A model generated the notes under the pieces. The model did no database searches. It saw only the letters and a list, made by a program, of their open reading frames with translations, and was not told the origin of the DNA. The position numbers and the translations under genes were made by a program. A stretch of 23,737 bases of DNA from Pelargonium nanum (Eukaryota; Streptophyta; Magnoliopsida; Geraniales; Geraniaceae), in the NCBI GenBank assembly GCA_036897485.1, contig JAYMTF010001387.1:1-23737 (forward strand), in the 5' to 3' direction. This document shows positions 10,348 through 19,500 of this stretch, one piece after another (positions within the stretch are counted from its first letter, which is position 1; each line of letters begins with the position of its first letter).

Positions 10348-11590
10348 TCTTAAGCAATAGGAAAAATGCTACAATTGGGAAAGAAAGTGGAGCTAAAAGC
10401 TCTATTTCGCCAAAAAAAATTAACGAACATTGAAGTTTCAGTTAAATGAGTTTTTTTAGTACGTGACATGTCCAAAAAGAGGCAAAATAATCCCATTGAC
10501 GTTGATGAAATATTTCTAAATTATTCAAATGGATTCAATCCAACTGCATAGAAAATAAATTCAAACAACTATTTCTAGCAAATGAATTTAAGTGAAAGCT
10601 CATACCTAAATATTATAAAGATGAATGGCGATATAACTTGTATTTTAGATATTTGTTAGTACAATCTTTACTTGACTTGCGGAGTGTACTGTCTTTGCGT
10701 TGCAAATTAAGCCAGTTGTTGTAGATGTAATGCAAGTATAGTACACAATGAATATGATCCATTTTAATGGAATCTTCTTCAAGACAACACATTAATGAAA
10801 ATTAATAGTGGTGTTGTATAAATTGCAAGGGATCTTGTATACAAATGTTTCTACATCACCGAATCATGTCAAATGTGTAATTTCAGCTAAGTAAATCAGA
10901 CGTCTTATTCGCTCATTCCCCATAAGATAGCATATCATATTGATATGGAGAGTCCGACCTTAAAATCATCTAAAAATAAGTGTCAACAAAAGATGGTAAA
11001 TTTTTCTCTCTTTCATTATCAGTCTAGAGTCATTAGAACATCAATCCCCAAGAGACAAGAGCCCAATTTTTTTGGTGTTTGGACTTGGAGTTTTCAATCA
11101 ACAATAATAACAATATTCTATTCTAATTAACAAATTGAAGATTCTATATACACTTTCTTGCTCGAGACAGAAAGGATCCGCCATTTTCTTTTTGGATTAA
11201 ACAACACAACTTACATTAAATTAACATCACAAGGATAATAAACAATTAATTCAAAGCAAATAATTATAATAAAAAAAACATTTTGTGATGGACTTTTGTA
11301 TTGCAAGTAGTATTGGACTGAAGCTTATATTTTAATTAACAATAAACAACAAATGTATATTAGATTAAGTTTTTATAAAGATGAGTAGTTAATAGGCATA
11401 ACATTTGTCTTGATTGGAGTTTCAGAACATGTTGAGCAATATTTTTACATTTTTAGAGCACCTGACACATATTGTCATGTTAGCACTACATACAAAATAT
11501 TGTGTTAGATTTATCTATAGTTGATAACATTGCTATAAGAAAAATAGAAATAGATGTCCCATAAAAACATCTTATAGAAAAAGTTATAAA
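10348..11590. other. Intergenic AT-rich, no gene recognised
   Basis: Strongly AT-rich sequence with only short ORFs (for example 10945-11130, with no recognisable protein). I see no RNA gene, no clear terminal inverted repeat and no tandem array. Confidence 0.6.
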
Positions 11591-11599
11591 TATATCATT

Positions 11600-12090
11600 T
11601 TGTGTTTCGATTCAATTTGACACTTTAATTTTTAAATACTAATTTAGTTCATGAATTTTTTATATAAGCTTTAAAGGCAAAAACCATTTTGAGTCAATAT
11701 TTGAAAGTTCGTGAACTATTTTGGGTCAAATAAAAATTTATGAACCAATTTTTTTTTTTTTTTTGATAAGCGACGGGACAACAGGCCTACAAAGGCCCTT
11801 GTTTCTCACCCCCTACTGGGGGCATCATCCTGTTAGTTGTTAGTTTTCTCCTCAAAACTCATAAATTCCACCCCATACCGTCAGCAAAGAGACTCGAACC
11901 TGAGACCTCAAAGGAAATTCAAAGCGCCTCAACCGCTTGGCCCAATATGCCTTGGTATGAACCAAATTAATTCGAAAAACGAAAGTTTATGGACTATTTT
12001 GGGCTAAAACAAATTAGGGATTAAATTAGGTCAAAACATGAAAGTTAAGCCAAATGGGGGTGTTTTACCTAATAAATAAATACTTGAAAG
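11600..12090. mobile_element. Old non-autonomous repeat interrupted by a SINE
   Basis: AT-rich sequence with recurring phrases such as gaactattttgggtcaaa (about 11713), ggactattttgggctaaaa (about 11992) and ccaaatgggggtg (about 12053), typical of dispersed plant non-coding repeats. A complete SINE splits it. The same phrase type (aaaccattttaggacgaaat) occurs in the foldback repeat at 17095-17616. The ends are uncertain. Confidence 0.4.
11749..11955 (-). mobile_element. Complete tRNA-derived SINE with target-site duplication
   Basis: On the minus strand the order is head with A box (gccaagcggttgagg), B box (ggttcgagtc, about 11894-11903), body, then a poly-A tail seen as the T-run at 11749-11764 on the plus strand. 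A 10-bp direct repeat tatgaaccaa flanks it at 11739-11748 and 11956-11965. Length is about 207 bp. The intact promoter boxes, tail and duplication show a target-primed insertion. I cannot name the family. Confidence 0.88.
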
Positions 12091-13019
12091 GTATGGAAAA
12101 CAAAAGCTAAATCACTTTAGAGGTGTTTTAGAAAGGACCTAATCCAACAAACAAATGAGCATGCAAGAGCATCTTGATGAGGTGGTTCAAGACCTGCCTA
12201 CCATAAAAGGAGAAACTTTGGACCCAATTAATAGACGACAGAGAGATATGTGAATATATATATAGATCAACTATCAGCAACTACCAATCTGGATCGTTGA
12301 TGGAACTCAGACAAAACCATATGCAACCGTAGAAACTACTTATGTTAATTAGTTGATTGATGAGCTGAAAAAAGGTAGACACCAAAAAATAGCAGTCCAT
12401 GCATGCATGTTGGGTTCTGTTAATTAAAGGTGGTAGCTAAACTACTCATAAATATGTAACAATATTAAGAAGATGAATCTCCTTTAATATACTTCAAATT
12501 TATATATCATAAAGAAACATAAGTGAAGCCATTCTAGTACAACTTATTTACATCTAATGTTACAGTTGTGCTTGAACCAGATCCAAACCACTTCCATACA
12601 TAGAGCTGCAGTGGGTCTCAACTCGCAATTACACTCGTGTATCACACAACTAAATCAAATATAATCACGGTGAAAATATAAATAAAAGATGAATGCAATA
12701 CTTTAACGTACGTGATTCAGCAAATTGCCAACGTCTACACGACATTGGTATATAGAAGAGAAAGTAACACCGTACCGCGGATGAGAAAATTAGACTCAAT
12801 TTTTCTCACGCTCACCTAAAGCCCCAGTATACTCAAATTCTCAACTCATTCATTGACTACCCTCAACACCTACACACTTCTCCGTGTTGTGTTGCTTGTT
12901 GTTGTCTATTCTGAAGATGAATGAGCCCCCTATTTATAGTTCTTCATGCCATACTCTCACATTTAATGCAACGTGCATAAATTAATCTTAACATACTGTC
13001 CAACGTGTTTATTCTATTG

Positions 13020-13035
13020 CGTCGTGTCAACACGA
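13020..13035. repeat. GTCGTGT/ACACGAC palindrome
   Basis: gtcgtgt-ca-acacgac is a perfect inverted repeat just left of the GTCGTG-rich tandem duplication at 13131-13180. Such GTCGTG/CACGAC motifs recur through 13015-13210 and suggest one worn non-autonomous element. Confidence 0.5.
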
Positions 13036-13130
13036 CGTCCCTAATTAGTTACCATGTTGAACATTTCATATTTGGATTTTTTTTGTTCGTAAACAAATTG
13101 CATTTGAGTTCAACCGATCAGTATGATTAC

Positions 13131-13170
13131 TAAACATGTCGTGTGCGTGTTAAACATGTCGTGTGCGTGT
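13131..13170. repeat. Perfect 20-bp tandem duplication
   Basis: The unit taaacatgtcgtgtgcgtgt occurs twice back to back with no mismatch, followed by a partial gtgtcgtgc. The perfect identity points to a recent duplication, or to an assembly or slippage effect. Confidence 0.9.
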
Positions 13171-13250
13171 TGTGTCGTGCAACATATAATCGACCTTCAG
13201 CACGACATGCACAAACCGTTAGCTTGAGACAAAGAAGTATATTTATAGAG

Positions 13251-13662
13251 CATTTGGCTGGCCTTGGTTTGGGTAGTTGAGCAGTGGGATTAGAAAAATG
13301 GTTGGTTTTGGTTTGGGATTGGCTGAAGAAGGGCTGAATTAATATAAAAGTTATGAATTGAAGGATTGGGTTGGGCCATATCTACTCAGTGAGTTGACCC
13401 GGTGAGTGAGAAAAGAACGAGTGGGGAATCATACTATCCAGAGTATTTGAGATATGGTACACATGTGGCACCACCCTACTGGAGGAAACTACTCTGTTGG
13501 ATTACATAATTCTGTCCCAATAATCACAAAAAAAATTCAGTTCATTCATTCAGAGCCTCAGAAATTTTTGTTACTGATCTGTTTTTCTTTGCTAGTTTCC
13601 ACCCAAGAAAGTGCTGCTTCTTCTTCTTCAAGCATTTCTAGAGAGAGAGACAGTGAGAGATA
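13251..13662 (+). promoter_or_regulatory. psaE promoter and 5'UTR
   Basis: This is the sequence directly upstream of psaE. It contains acacatgtggca (13459-13470, CANNTG E-box/G-box-like) about 195 bp before the start. The 5'UTR close to the ATG is TC- then GA-rich (ttcttcttcttcaag, gagagagagacagtgagaga). No TATA box lies at the usual distance; the nearest, aatataaaag, is about 320 bp upstream. Many photosystem I nuclear genes lack a TATA box. Confidence 0.5.
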
Positions 13663-15059
13663 ATGGGTAGCTGCACCATGGCATCCGCAGCTTCTGGGTT
13701 TGTGCTGTCCACGCCCATTATTCCAAGCAACGCCACTACTTCTAGGATGATGACCATGGCTATGTTCCCAACCAAGAAGACCTCCTACAACCACTCAAGA
13801 CTCGTTGTCAGGGCCGCCGACGACGCCGCCTCCGCTCCACCGGCCACCACCTCTACTGAAGAAGCTCCCAAGGCCAAGCCAAAGCCCCCACCAATTGGTC
13901 CAAAAAGGGGCACCAAGGTCAGTATTTGTAAATTGTAATTACCATCCATCCGATGGCAAAACTAGGGGTTGCTCGCAGTAGGCAGGGGCCCATGCTGGTT
14001 TCTATTTTTTTCTTTTTTCAGCAAGTGTAACAATCGCGTGTCTCGAATTTGAGACCTCGTGAGAAGCAAGTGTTTTAACCCACTTGTCCAATGATGGTCG
14101 TTCTAATGATGATTGTTGCCTATGTTGGCCTCTTAATTGTAGATTATATATACACCAGTGAAATTCAATAATTTTAACAAAGTAGCTCAGTATGGTAGTG
14201 TTAATTTATTTAAACCGAACCATTTTATGCACCTCTTAAACAAAATTCTGGCTCTGCCACTGCGTCTATCTTATGTTCTTGGAGTCATAAGCTTTGTTTG
14301 GGTACAAAAAAATAGACTGAAGATTTATTAAGGTGTTGAAAGAGAGTTTTGGCATTACAGGTGAAGATTCTGAGGAAGGAATCCTACTGGTACAAAGGCG
14401 TTGGCTCTGTTGTGGCTGTTGACCAGGTCTGTCTCTCACTCTCTATGTATATGTTAATTGGAATGTGTTTCGGACTATTAAAGAAACAATTCAACTAAAA
14501 ATTTAAATTAATAGCTTGAGAGCTCATTTATGAGCAAGGCATTTATGGCTCTATAGTTGTACTGACGAGAGATAGATACAAACCTTAGCTCATTCTCGTT
14601 TCAACTTTGCGAGTGAACCGAAAGGTTTAACTTTACGGGTGAAACAAAGAGATGTAGTAGGAAGCTCATAGTGACTAGAAAGATATGAAAAGAGTTATAT
14701 AAACTCATTGTATATGACAAGAGTTGCATAGAAATTCCTAAGAAATTATTAGACTGATAATGGATAGATTTGATAAACATAGAAGAATTGAATTATACAA
14801 ACTTAAGGGCGTCAGAATTTGAACTTCTGACGTTTTAGTAACAAAGCTTTGATATCATGTTGGAGAATTAACTTAACAAAAACTCAGCTAAATAGTTGAA
14901 TTCTTCATTTATACTTTTATCGAGATACTAATTGCATCGAGGTGGTGCCTGCAGGATCCCAAAACTCGCTACCCGGTCGTGGTTCGGTTCAACAAGGTTA
15001 ACTATGCCAATGTATCTACAAACAACTATGCTTTGGATGAGATTGAAGAAGTTGAATAA
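13663..15059 (+). CDS. psaE: Photosystem I reaction centre subunit IV (PsaE), chloroplast precursor
   Basis: Stromal-side peripheral subunit of photosystem I that helps dock ferredoxin and supports cyclic electron flow. Exons 13663-13917, 14361-14426 and 14955-15059 join in phase 0 to give 141 aa, the usual precursor length. Residues 1-46 are a Ser/Thr/Met-rich transit peptide with a probable cleavage near RLVVRA. A Pro/Ala/Lys linker ([14 protein letters not shown]) follows, then the SH3-like core [20 protein letters not shown] with [12 protein letters not shown] and the end [11 protein letters not shown]. Two in-frame ATGs (13663 and 13678) both have good contexts; the second gives MASAASGF, which is the more family-like start. 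Intron 1 holds a worn repeat, and intron 2 has a tRNA-like T-arm palindrome. The gene appears intact. Confidence 0.96.
13955..14270 (-). mobile_element. Worn non-autonomous element in psaE intron 1
   Basis: On the minus strand the segment begins cgcagtggcagagccagaat, close to the recurrent plant repeat terminus CAGTGGCGGAGCCAG. Further on it has a tRNA-like pair of blocks, tggacaagtgggtt and gtctcaaattcgagac. A T-rich run at about 14006-14021 on the plus strand could be its tail. No duplication was identified. It is either a degenerate SINE-type element or a composite. Confidence 0.4.
14805..14870 (-). repeat. tRNA-like T-arm palindrome in psaE intron 2
   Basis: cgtcagaa-tttgaac-ttctgacg (about 14808-14841) is a perfect 8-bp stem with a 7-nt loop. 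On the minus strand the loop reads gttcaaa, like a TΨC arm and a pol III B box, and it is preceded by a gatatcaaagc block similar to the ggtatcagagc phrase common in plant retroelements. It is probably a SINE or LTR remnant; the limits are uncertain. Confidence 0.35.
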
Positions 15060-15818
15060 TTAATCAATGAGAGTCTTTTTCTTTTATGTAATTGTTATTT
15101 TTTCTCTCCACATTCTCACTCTACCTAAGCTTTCATGTCTGTCTCATCTCATATGTGTCTATGATACATTTCTTCTATCTTAATCCCCTTACTCTTAAAT
15201 TCATGCCTACACTAGCTCTATCTTCACCTACTGCTCTTCATTGTAGTGACCAACAACACAATAACTAATTTACCATACAACAAACACAAGATTAAGGCAT
15301 GGTGTAGCACTGACCTATGATTATGAAACAGGATCATCTGAAGAAAATTAATTCATGCAATCTCTGGTAGGCAATACTTTAGCACTTCTGATTTTGAGAT
15401 AAGTATAAAAATTGAGAAATGGAACTGAGACTGTCTTCTTTTCCGTTGCTATTCGATCTTTTTCTTGTAGTGGCGACCCGTCCAAATAATTTTTCTAATG
15501 AGGTGTCACTATGTTAGTGATGACTTAACAATTAATTTTTGGCTTAGACTCCCATACTCTATAAATATTATAGCGTATCATCACTAATTTATATCCCATG
15601 TCCATGACTTGCATACATGATGCGGAGTTTACCAATGAAAATTGAAAATTCCACGTAATATGTTTCTTTAGTATTGAATTTAACAAGGCAGATCTTCCAT
15701 AAGAGTCTGAACACTCATTTTGAAATCCAGATGTAAAATAAAAGTGTTACTTTTCAAAATATTCAAACTTTCTTCTACTTTTCAAAAGTGGCAACTGAGA
15801 TTCAATCCAAGCCAAGTA
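15060..15818. other. psaE 3'UTR and GST promoter region
   Basis: AT-rich spacer with no supported gene. The left part is psaE 3'UTR (T/C-rich after the stop). The right part is the promoter of the first GST. I looked for TGACG (as-1 type) elements, common in stress-induced GST promoters, and found none in the last 200 bp. Confidence 0.6.
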
Positions 15819-15828
15819 TATATATAAG
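15819..15828 (+). promoter_or_regulatory. TATA box of first tau GST
   Basis: tatatatataag lies 31-40 bp before the start codon, so the 5'UTR should be very short (about 10 nt, ccaaaactcaacc-like). Confidence 0.7.
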
Positions 15829-15858
15829 AGGAAGAGGACCCCAAAACTCAACCAAAAA

Positions 15859-17004
15859 ATGGAACAAGTGAAGCTTCTGGGAGCTTGGCCTAGTCCGTAC
15901 AGTTACAGAGTCCAATGGGCTCTGAAACTCAAGGGCATCACTTACGAATACGTGGAACAAGACTTGGTGCACAAGAGCGACTTGCTCTTACGCTCTAACC
16001 CGGTTCACAAGAAGGTCCCAGTTCTCATTCACAATGGCAAACCGATCTCCGAGTCCACTCTAATTCTCGAATACATCGAAGAAACATGGAAGCAACAGAG
16101 TCCCCTGCTTCCGGAAGACCCTTATGATCGAGCCATGGCTCGGTTCTGGATCAAGTTTGCGGAGGACAAGGTTAAAAAAAAACATTCTCTTTTTTCTTTT
16201 TTTCATTGTTTCGTTATGCCTAAATGATTTTGCTTCTCCTGGCTAACACGTATTTTGAGTTTAACTCCTAATTAGAGTTTTGCTTTGTTTGAGTCCTTGT
16301 GTATAGCTAATTTTTTAGGTGCAACGTCAGTATTTGTTAACATGTTCTCACGCCACGTCAGATACAACATCCACATGTGCATGTCACATCAGACAGAACG
16401 TTGTATTTCATTCTTCTTTTTTCACTTCACAGACAGCCGAAACGGTGTCATTTTATCTGTGAATGACGAATAAAATGAATTGGCATGATGGCGTGGCATG
16501 CAAGCAAAGACTTCGTATCTAACGTGGCGTGAGAAACGTGTCAACAAATGACGACCACCTGAAAATCAGCTATAGTTAGGAGAGGCGAAACTATTTGGCC
16601 TTTTTTTCTTTATGAAGAAAAATGAGTGATTTATCGTTGCTTTTCAGGCCTCGATTTTCGCAAAATTGTACGTAACAATCGGGGAAGAGCGGGACGAGAC
16701 GATGAAAGAAGGCCGAGAGGTGCTGAGAATGTTGGAGGAAGAAGGCCTAGGAGACGAGAAGTTTTTCTCCGGAGACGAAATAGGAATGACAGACATAGTG
16801 TTGGGATGGTTGGCTCATTGGCAAGGAGTGATTGAGCATGTTGTTGGAGTGCAAATGATGGATGCGGCTAGCTTCCCTCGCTTACATGCATGGACTCACA
16901 ATTTCAAGGAACACCCTGTGATCAAACACAATCTTCCTGATTTCAATGAAATGGTGGCTTATTATAAACCCAAAAGAGACTTGCTTATTGCTCCAACAAC
17001 ATGA
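15859..17004 (+). CDS. Tau-class glutathione S-transferase (GSTU), first copy
   Basis: Cytosolic enzyme that conjugates glutathione to electrophiles, herbicides and oxidation products. Exons 15859-16170 and 16648-17004 join in phase 0 after EDK to give 222 aa, the family norm, at the intron position usual for tau GSTs. The N-terminal thioredoxin-like domain has [11 protein letters not shown] with catalytic Ser12, the cis-Pro segment KKVPVL (51-56) and ES at 65-66 for glutathione binding. The C-terminal helical domain has [17 protein letters not shown]. The intron is 477 bp against 80 bp in the downstream copy because it contains a MITE. The next gene (18272) is a tandem paralogue in the same direction. 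The exact GSTU number cannot be assigned. Confidence 0.95.
16302..16575. mobile_element. MITE with long terminal inverted repeats in GST intron
   Basis: About 64 bp at the left (16302-16365) and the reverse complement of 16515-16575 match at roughly 80%: both contain tatagct, ttttcaggtg or similar, atttgttgacac/atttgttaacat, then a perfect ctcacgccacgt block and agatac. The interior is about 150 bp and non-coding. It is absent from the paralogous intron. The superfamily is unresolved and no clear target duplication is seen. Confidence 0.8.
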
Positions 17005-17094
17005 TAGATACAAGCATTTACATGCTTGATTATCTTACTTTTTCCTACATGTATTTATACTTCCATTTTTAATGATAATATATTGGTTAAAATT

Positions 17095-17616
17095 TAATTT
17101 GGTCATTGAACTTTTGCATATGGACCAAATTTGGTATCCTATTTTGTTGACCTAAAATGGATCTAAAAAGTTATTGCTGTTATTTTCCGTCAATTTTTTT
17201 CATTAAGCGGTCTGACGTTGAAATTAAAATATATTAAATAATTATTTTAATTCAATTATTTTGTGCTCCTCCAGAAGTCTCAGGTTCGAGTCTCGGTTGT
17301 TACGCTTGCTTATAAAAAAAATCAATTATTTTGCTAACGTGACAATCTAGTTATAGTAAATAACTCACGTGACCATCACATGACCCACCACATTAGAAAA
17401 TAATTAATTAATATATTCTATATTTCATGTTAGACTACTTAACGAAGAAACTAATGGATACTAACAACAATAACGATTTAATTAATATATGTCATATTTC
17501 ATGTCAGACCACTTAACAGAGAATCTGATGGATACTAACAACAATGAGGATTTTGGGTCCACATTTAAAGTTCATAAACCATTTTAGGACGAAATAAAGT
17601 TCAATTACCTAAGGGC
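17095..17616. mobile_element. Foldback-type non-autonomous repeat with nested SINE
   Basis: The left end ggtcattgaactttt (17101-17115) matches the reverse complement of the right end aaagttcaattacc (17596-17609). Inside, the segment from about 17173 (ccgtcaatttttttcattaagcgg) is inverted relative to 17406-17553, as in long-arm foldback elements. The right arm is a 74-bp tandem pair (17406-17479, 17480-17553) that is about 85% identical. A 58-bp SINE tail is inserted in the middle. Confidence 0.6.
17264..17321 (+). mobile_element. 5'-truncated SINE with 12-bp target duplication
   Basis: The 12-bp repeat tcaattattttg flanks it at 17252-17263 and 17322-17333. Between them are a pol III B box (ggttcgagtctc, about 17283-17294) and a terminal A-run (17314-17321). 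Only the 3' part of the element was inserted, since no A box is present. Confidence 0.75.
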
Positions 17617-17622
17617 TTTACC

Positions 17623-17864
17623 TACTCACTCCGTTCGAAAATGAGTATCATTGTTTTTATTTTGAGAATAATTCAAGAAAAGTTTGTTAGTGTTGTACAC
17701 TTATATTTGAATCATGTGTTCTAACAAACTCAAAGACTACTAACTAGCTTATTATTAGAATGTTATTGGTAATTCGTGTTAGAACTACCTAAAATAAATT
17801 AAACACTCATTTTTAGACAAAAATGCAAGACAAACAGGCTACTCATGATACAATGGAGAGAGTA
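17623..17864. mobile_element. Stowaway-like MITE between the GST genes
   Basis: The left end tactcactccgttcgaaaatg and the reverse complement of the right end (tactctctccattgtatcatg) are similar, giving the Stowaway-type CTCC(G/A)TT terminus. It is about 240 bp, non-coding and more diverged than the tetraspanin-intron copy. It directly abuts the foldback repeat. Confidence 0.6.
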
Positions 17865-18217
17865 AATATTTCATTAGGCATACTCTTCAATAGGAAATCT
17901 GAAAGACCTGGTCATTTTCTTGCGCAAGTTTTGAAGGATGACCTTTTTAGCAAGAAATGAAGATTTTTCTTCATTGCACATTAAGAAATCTAGGAAGGTC
18001 AGTATACTATTATTTTAATCTTCCATCATGTCTAATTTGTCAAAGTCAGTGTGGAAAGAAATGCCCATCAATAAGACCAGACACAGTCAAGAAAATGAAA
18101 GCAACAAGAAATCTTACCATTGATGCCAATAGATGAAGTCCAGCAAGAAAGCTTGATCTCGGTACAGATTTTTCAAACCAAAAACTTGAGGACTACGACA
18201 GCTAACCAATTCATCGA
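17865..18217. other. Promoter region of second GST
   Basis: AT-rich non-coding sequence. A CCAAT-type box aaccaat (18203-18209) lies just upstream of the TATA box. No other gene or repeat is recognised. Confidence 0.6.
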
Positions 18218-18227
18218 CTATATAAGA
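18218..18227 (+). promoter_or_regulatory. TATA box of second tau GST
   Basis: actatataag, 45-54 bp upstream of the start codon at 18272. It predicts a 5'UTR of about 20 nt, as in the paralogue. Confidence 0.75.
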
Positions 18228-18271
18228 AATCCTGGAAATGCAACAAGAAAAACAAATATACTTGTGATAAA

Positions 18272-19020
18272 ATGGAGGAAGTGAAACTACTAGGAGCACA
18301 GCCTAGCCCTTTTGTTTACAGAGTCATATGGGCTCTAAAACACAAAGGTGTCAAGTATGACTATGTAGAAGAGGATCTCTCCAATAAGAGTGATCGTCTT
18401 TTGAGGTACAATCCAATTCATAAGAAGGTTCCGGTACTCGTTCATCATGGGAAACCAATTGCAGAGTCCATTGTTATCCTAGAGTACATTGACGAGATGT
18501 GGCCACAAAATTCTTTGCTACCACAAGACCCTCACGAGAGGGCCGTGGCAAGGTTCTGGACAAAGTTTGGAGAGGACAAGGTGATTTCTTCTTCCAATTT
18601 GCTTGTTAGTACTAATTTGTTGCTAATTGAACCTCTAACTAAATATCCCTGGGGCCACAGACCCCAGTGTTTCTTTCCTTCTTTTGGAAAGTAGGAGAGG
18701 AACAAGAAAATGCGATAATAGAAGCCAAAGAGACATTAGCAATGATTGAAGAACATGCACTCGGGGAGAAGAAGTTCTTTGGAGGGAATGGGATTGGATT
18801 GGCAGACCTGAGTTTTGGGTGGCTGGCGTTTTGGCTTGAAGCTATGGAAGTGGCGGTTGGTGTCAAGGTGCTCGAAGCTGACAGCTTCCCTCGCTTGAGG
18901 GAATGGATGCAGAACTTTAAAGAAGGCCCTGTGATAAAAGAGAACCTCCCTGATCTTGATGAACTGTTGGCCCATCTGAAATCACAAAGGCAGATGATAA
19001 TTACTTCAGCAACACCATAA
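18272..19020 (+). CDS. Tau-class glutathione S-transferase (GSTU), second copy
   Basis: Tandem paralogue of the GST at 15859, with the same predicted activity. Exons 18272-18580 and 18661-19020 join in phase 0 after EDK. The 80-bp GT-AG intron is close to the minimum size for plants. The product is 222 aa, exactly the length of the first copy. Catalytic Ser12 ([11 protein letters not shown]), KKVPVL (51-56) and ES (65-66) are present. The residue before Pro11 is Gln rather than the Trp seen in the first copy and many family members, and position 15 is Val rather than Ser. The C-terminal domain reads through [12 protein letters not shown] and ends [13 protein letters not shown]. The second exon starts [15 protein letters not shown], clearly different from [15 protein letters not shown] in the first copy. 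Confidence 0.94.
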
Positions 19021-19305
19021 GCACTAGCTCTGTATTGTTAATCTATGCTCTTCAGTTCTACCATAACTATGTGTAATAACTAATAAGTGGAGTTCATGTT
19101 ATCTATTGTACAATTGATGTTGAAATACACAGTCAACTCAAGAGTGAACTATATAAAGAAACTGACCTGAGTAGGTAAGTTGTCTCAACTTTCTTCATCC
19201 ACTTCCTAATGAAATAGATCATTAGCAAAAAAAAGTCAAATTTAATCACGGGGTATCCAATCCAGCTATTCAAAAACAGCCAAATCTTTCAAACTAAATG
19301 TTTGT
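19021..19305. other. 3' region of second GST
   Basis: 3'UTR and short spacer with no coding region recognised. Confidence 0.6.
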
Positions 19306-19309
19306 AGCC

Positions 19310-19500
19310 CAAGCACATCAAAGCTATCTGAAACTCAGGGGCGTGAAATACGAATATATAGAAGGGAACACATTCTTGAGTGGCTTCTACAGTACGTACC
19401 CATTTATAAGACGATACCTGTTATCATTGAGTGTATAAGAGAAGGGTGGCTACAGAACCCCTTACTTCCACAACAAAGAGAAAGTTTCATAACATGTTGC
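19310..19500 (+). pseudogene. Decayed tau GST fragment (third tandem copy)
   Basis: Two pieces of GST exon 1 are readable in different frames. The first, from about 19322, gives SYLKLRGVKYEYIEG, equal to WALKLKG..YEYVE of the neighbours. The second, from about 19395, gives VPIYKTIPVIIE then REGWLQNPLLPQ, matching [10 protein letters not shown] and [12 protein letters not shown]. The segment between them ([13 protein letters not shown]) is largely deleted. The start, catalytic Ser region and whole second exon are missing, and a stop follows near 19510. It lies 290 bp after the second GST in the same direction and is non-functional. Confidence 0.85.

Larger units (their letters stand above)
12100..13250 (-). 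mobile_element. Possible solo LTR or decayed retrotransposon end
   Basis: On the minus strand a good TATA box (gaactataaatagggggc, about 12930-12947) is followed by an AC/CA-rich leader-like stretch (caacaacaagcaacacaac). No gene follows, which resembles the U3/R part of an LTR. I cannot find paired TG...CA ends, a target-site duplication, or internal gag/pol sequence, so the boundaries are loose. An alternative is the promoter of a lost gene. Confidence 0.3.
17005..17622. other. Spacer between tandem GST genes, left half
   Basis: GST 3'UTR followed by a foldback-type repeat (see separate entry). No coding region is supported. Confidence 0.65.

Noticed and set aside
9461..13250. A hidden large gene in the 3.8-kb gap
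   Set aside because: No ORF longer than about 65 codons and no chain of conserved exon-like blocks was found; the stretch is mostly AT-rich and repeat-derived.
16285..16473. 62-codon plus ORF in the GST intron
   Set aside because: It lies within the inverted-repeat MITE and the intron of a well-supported gene.
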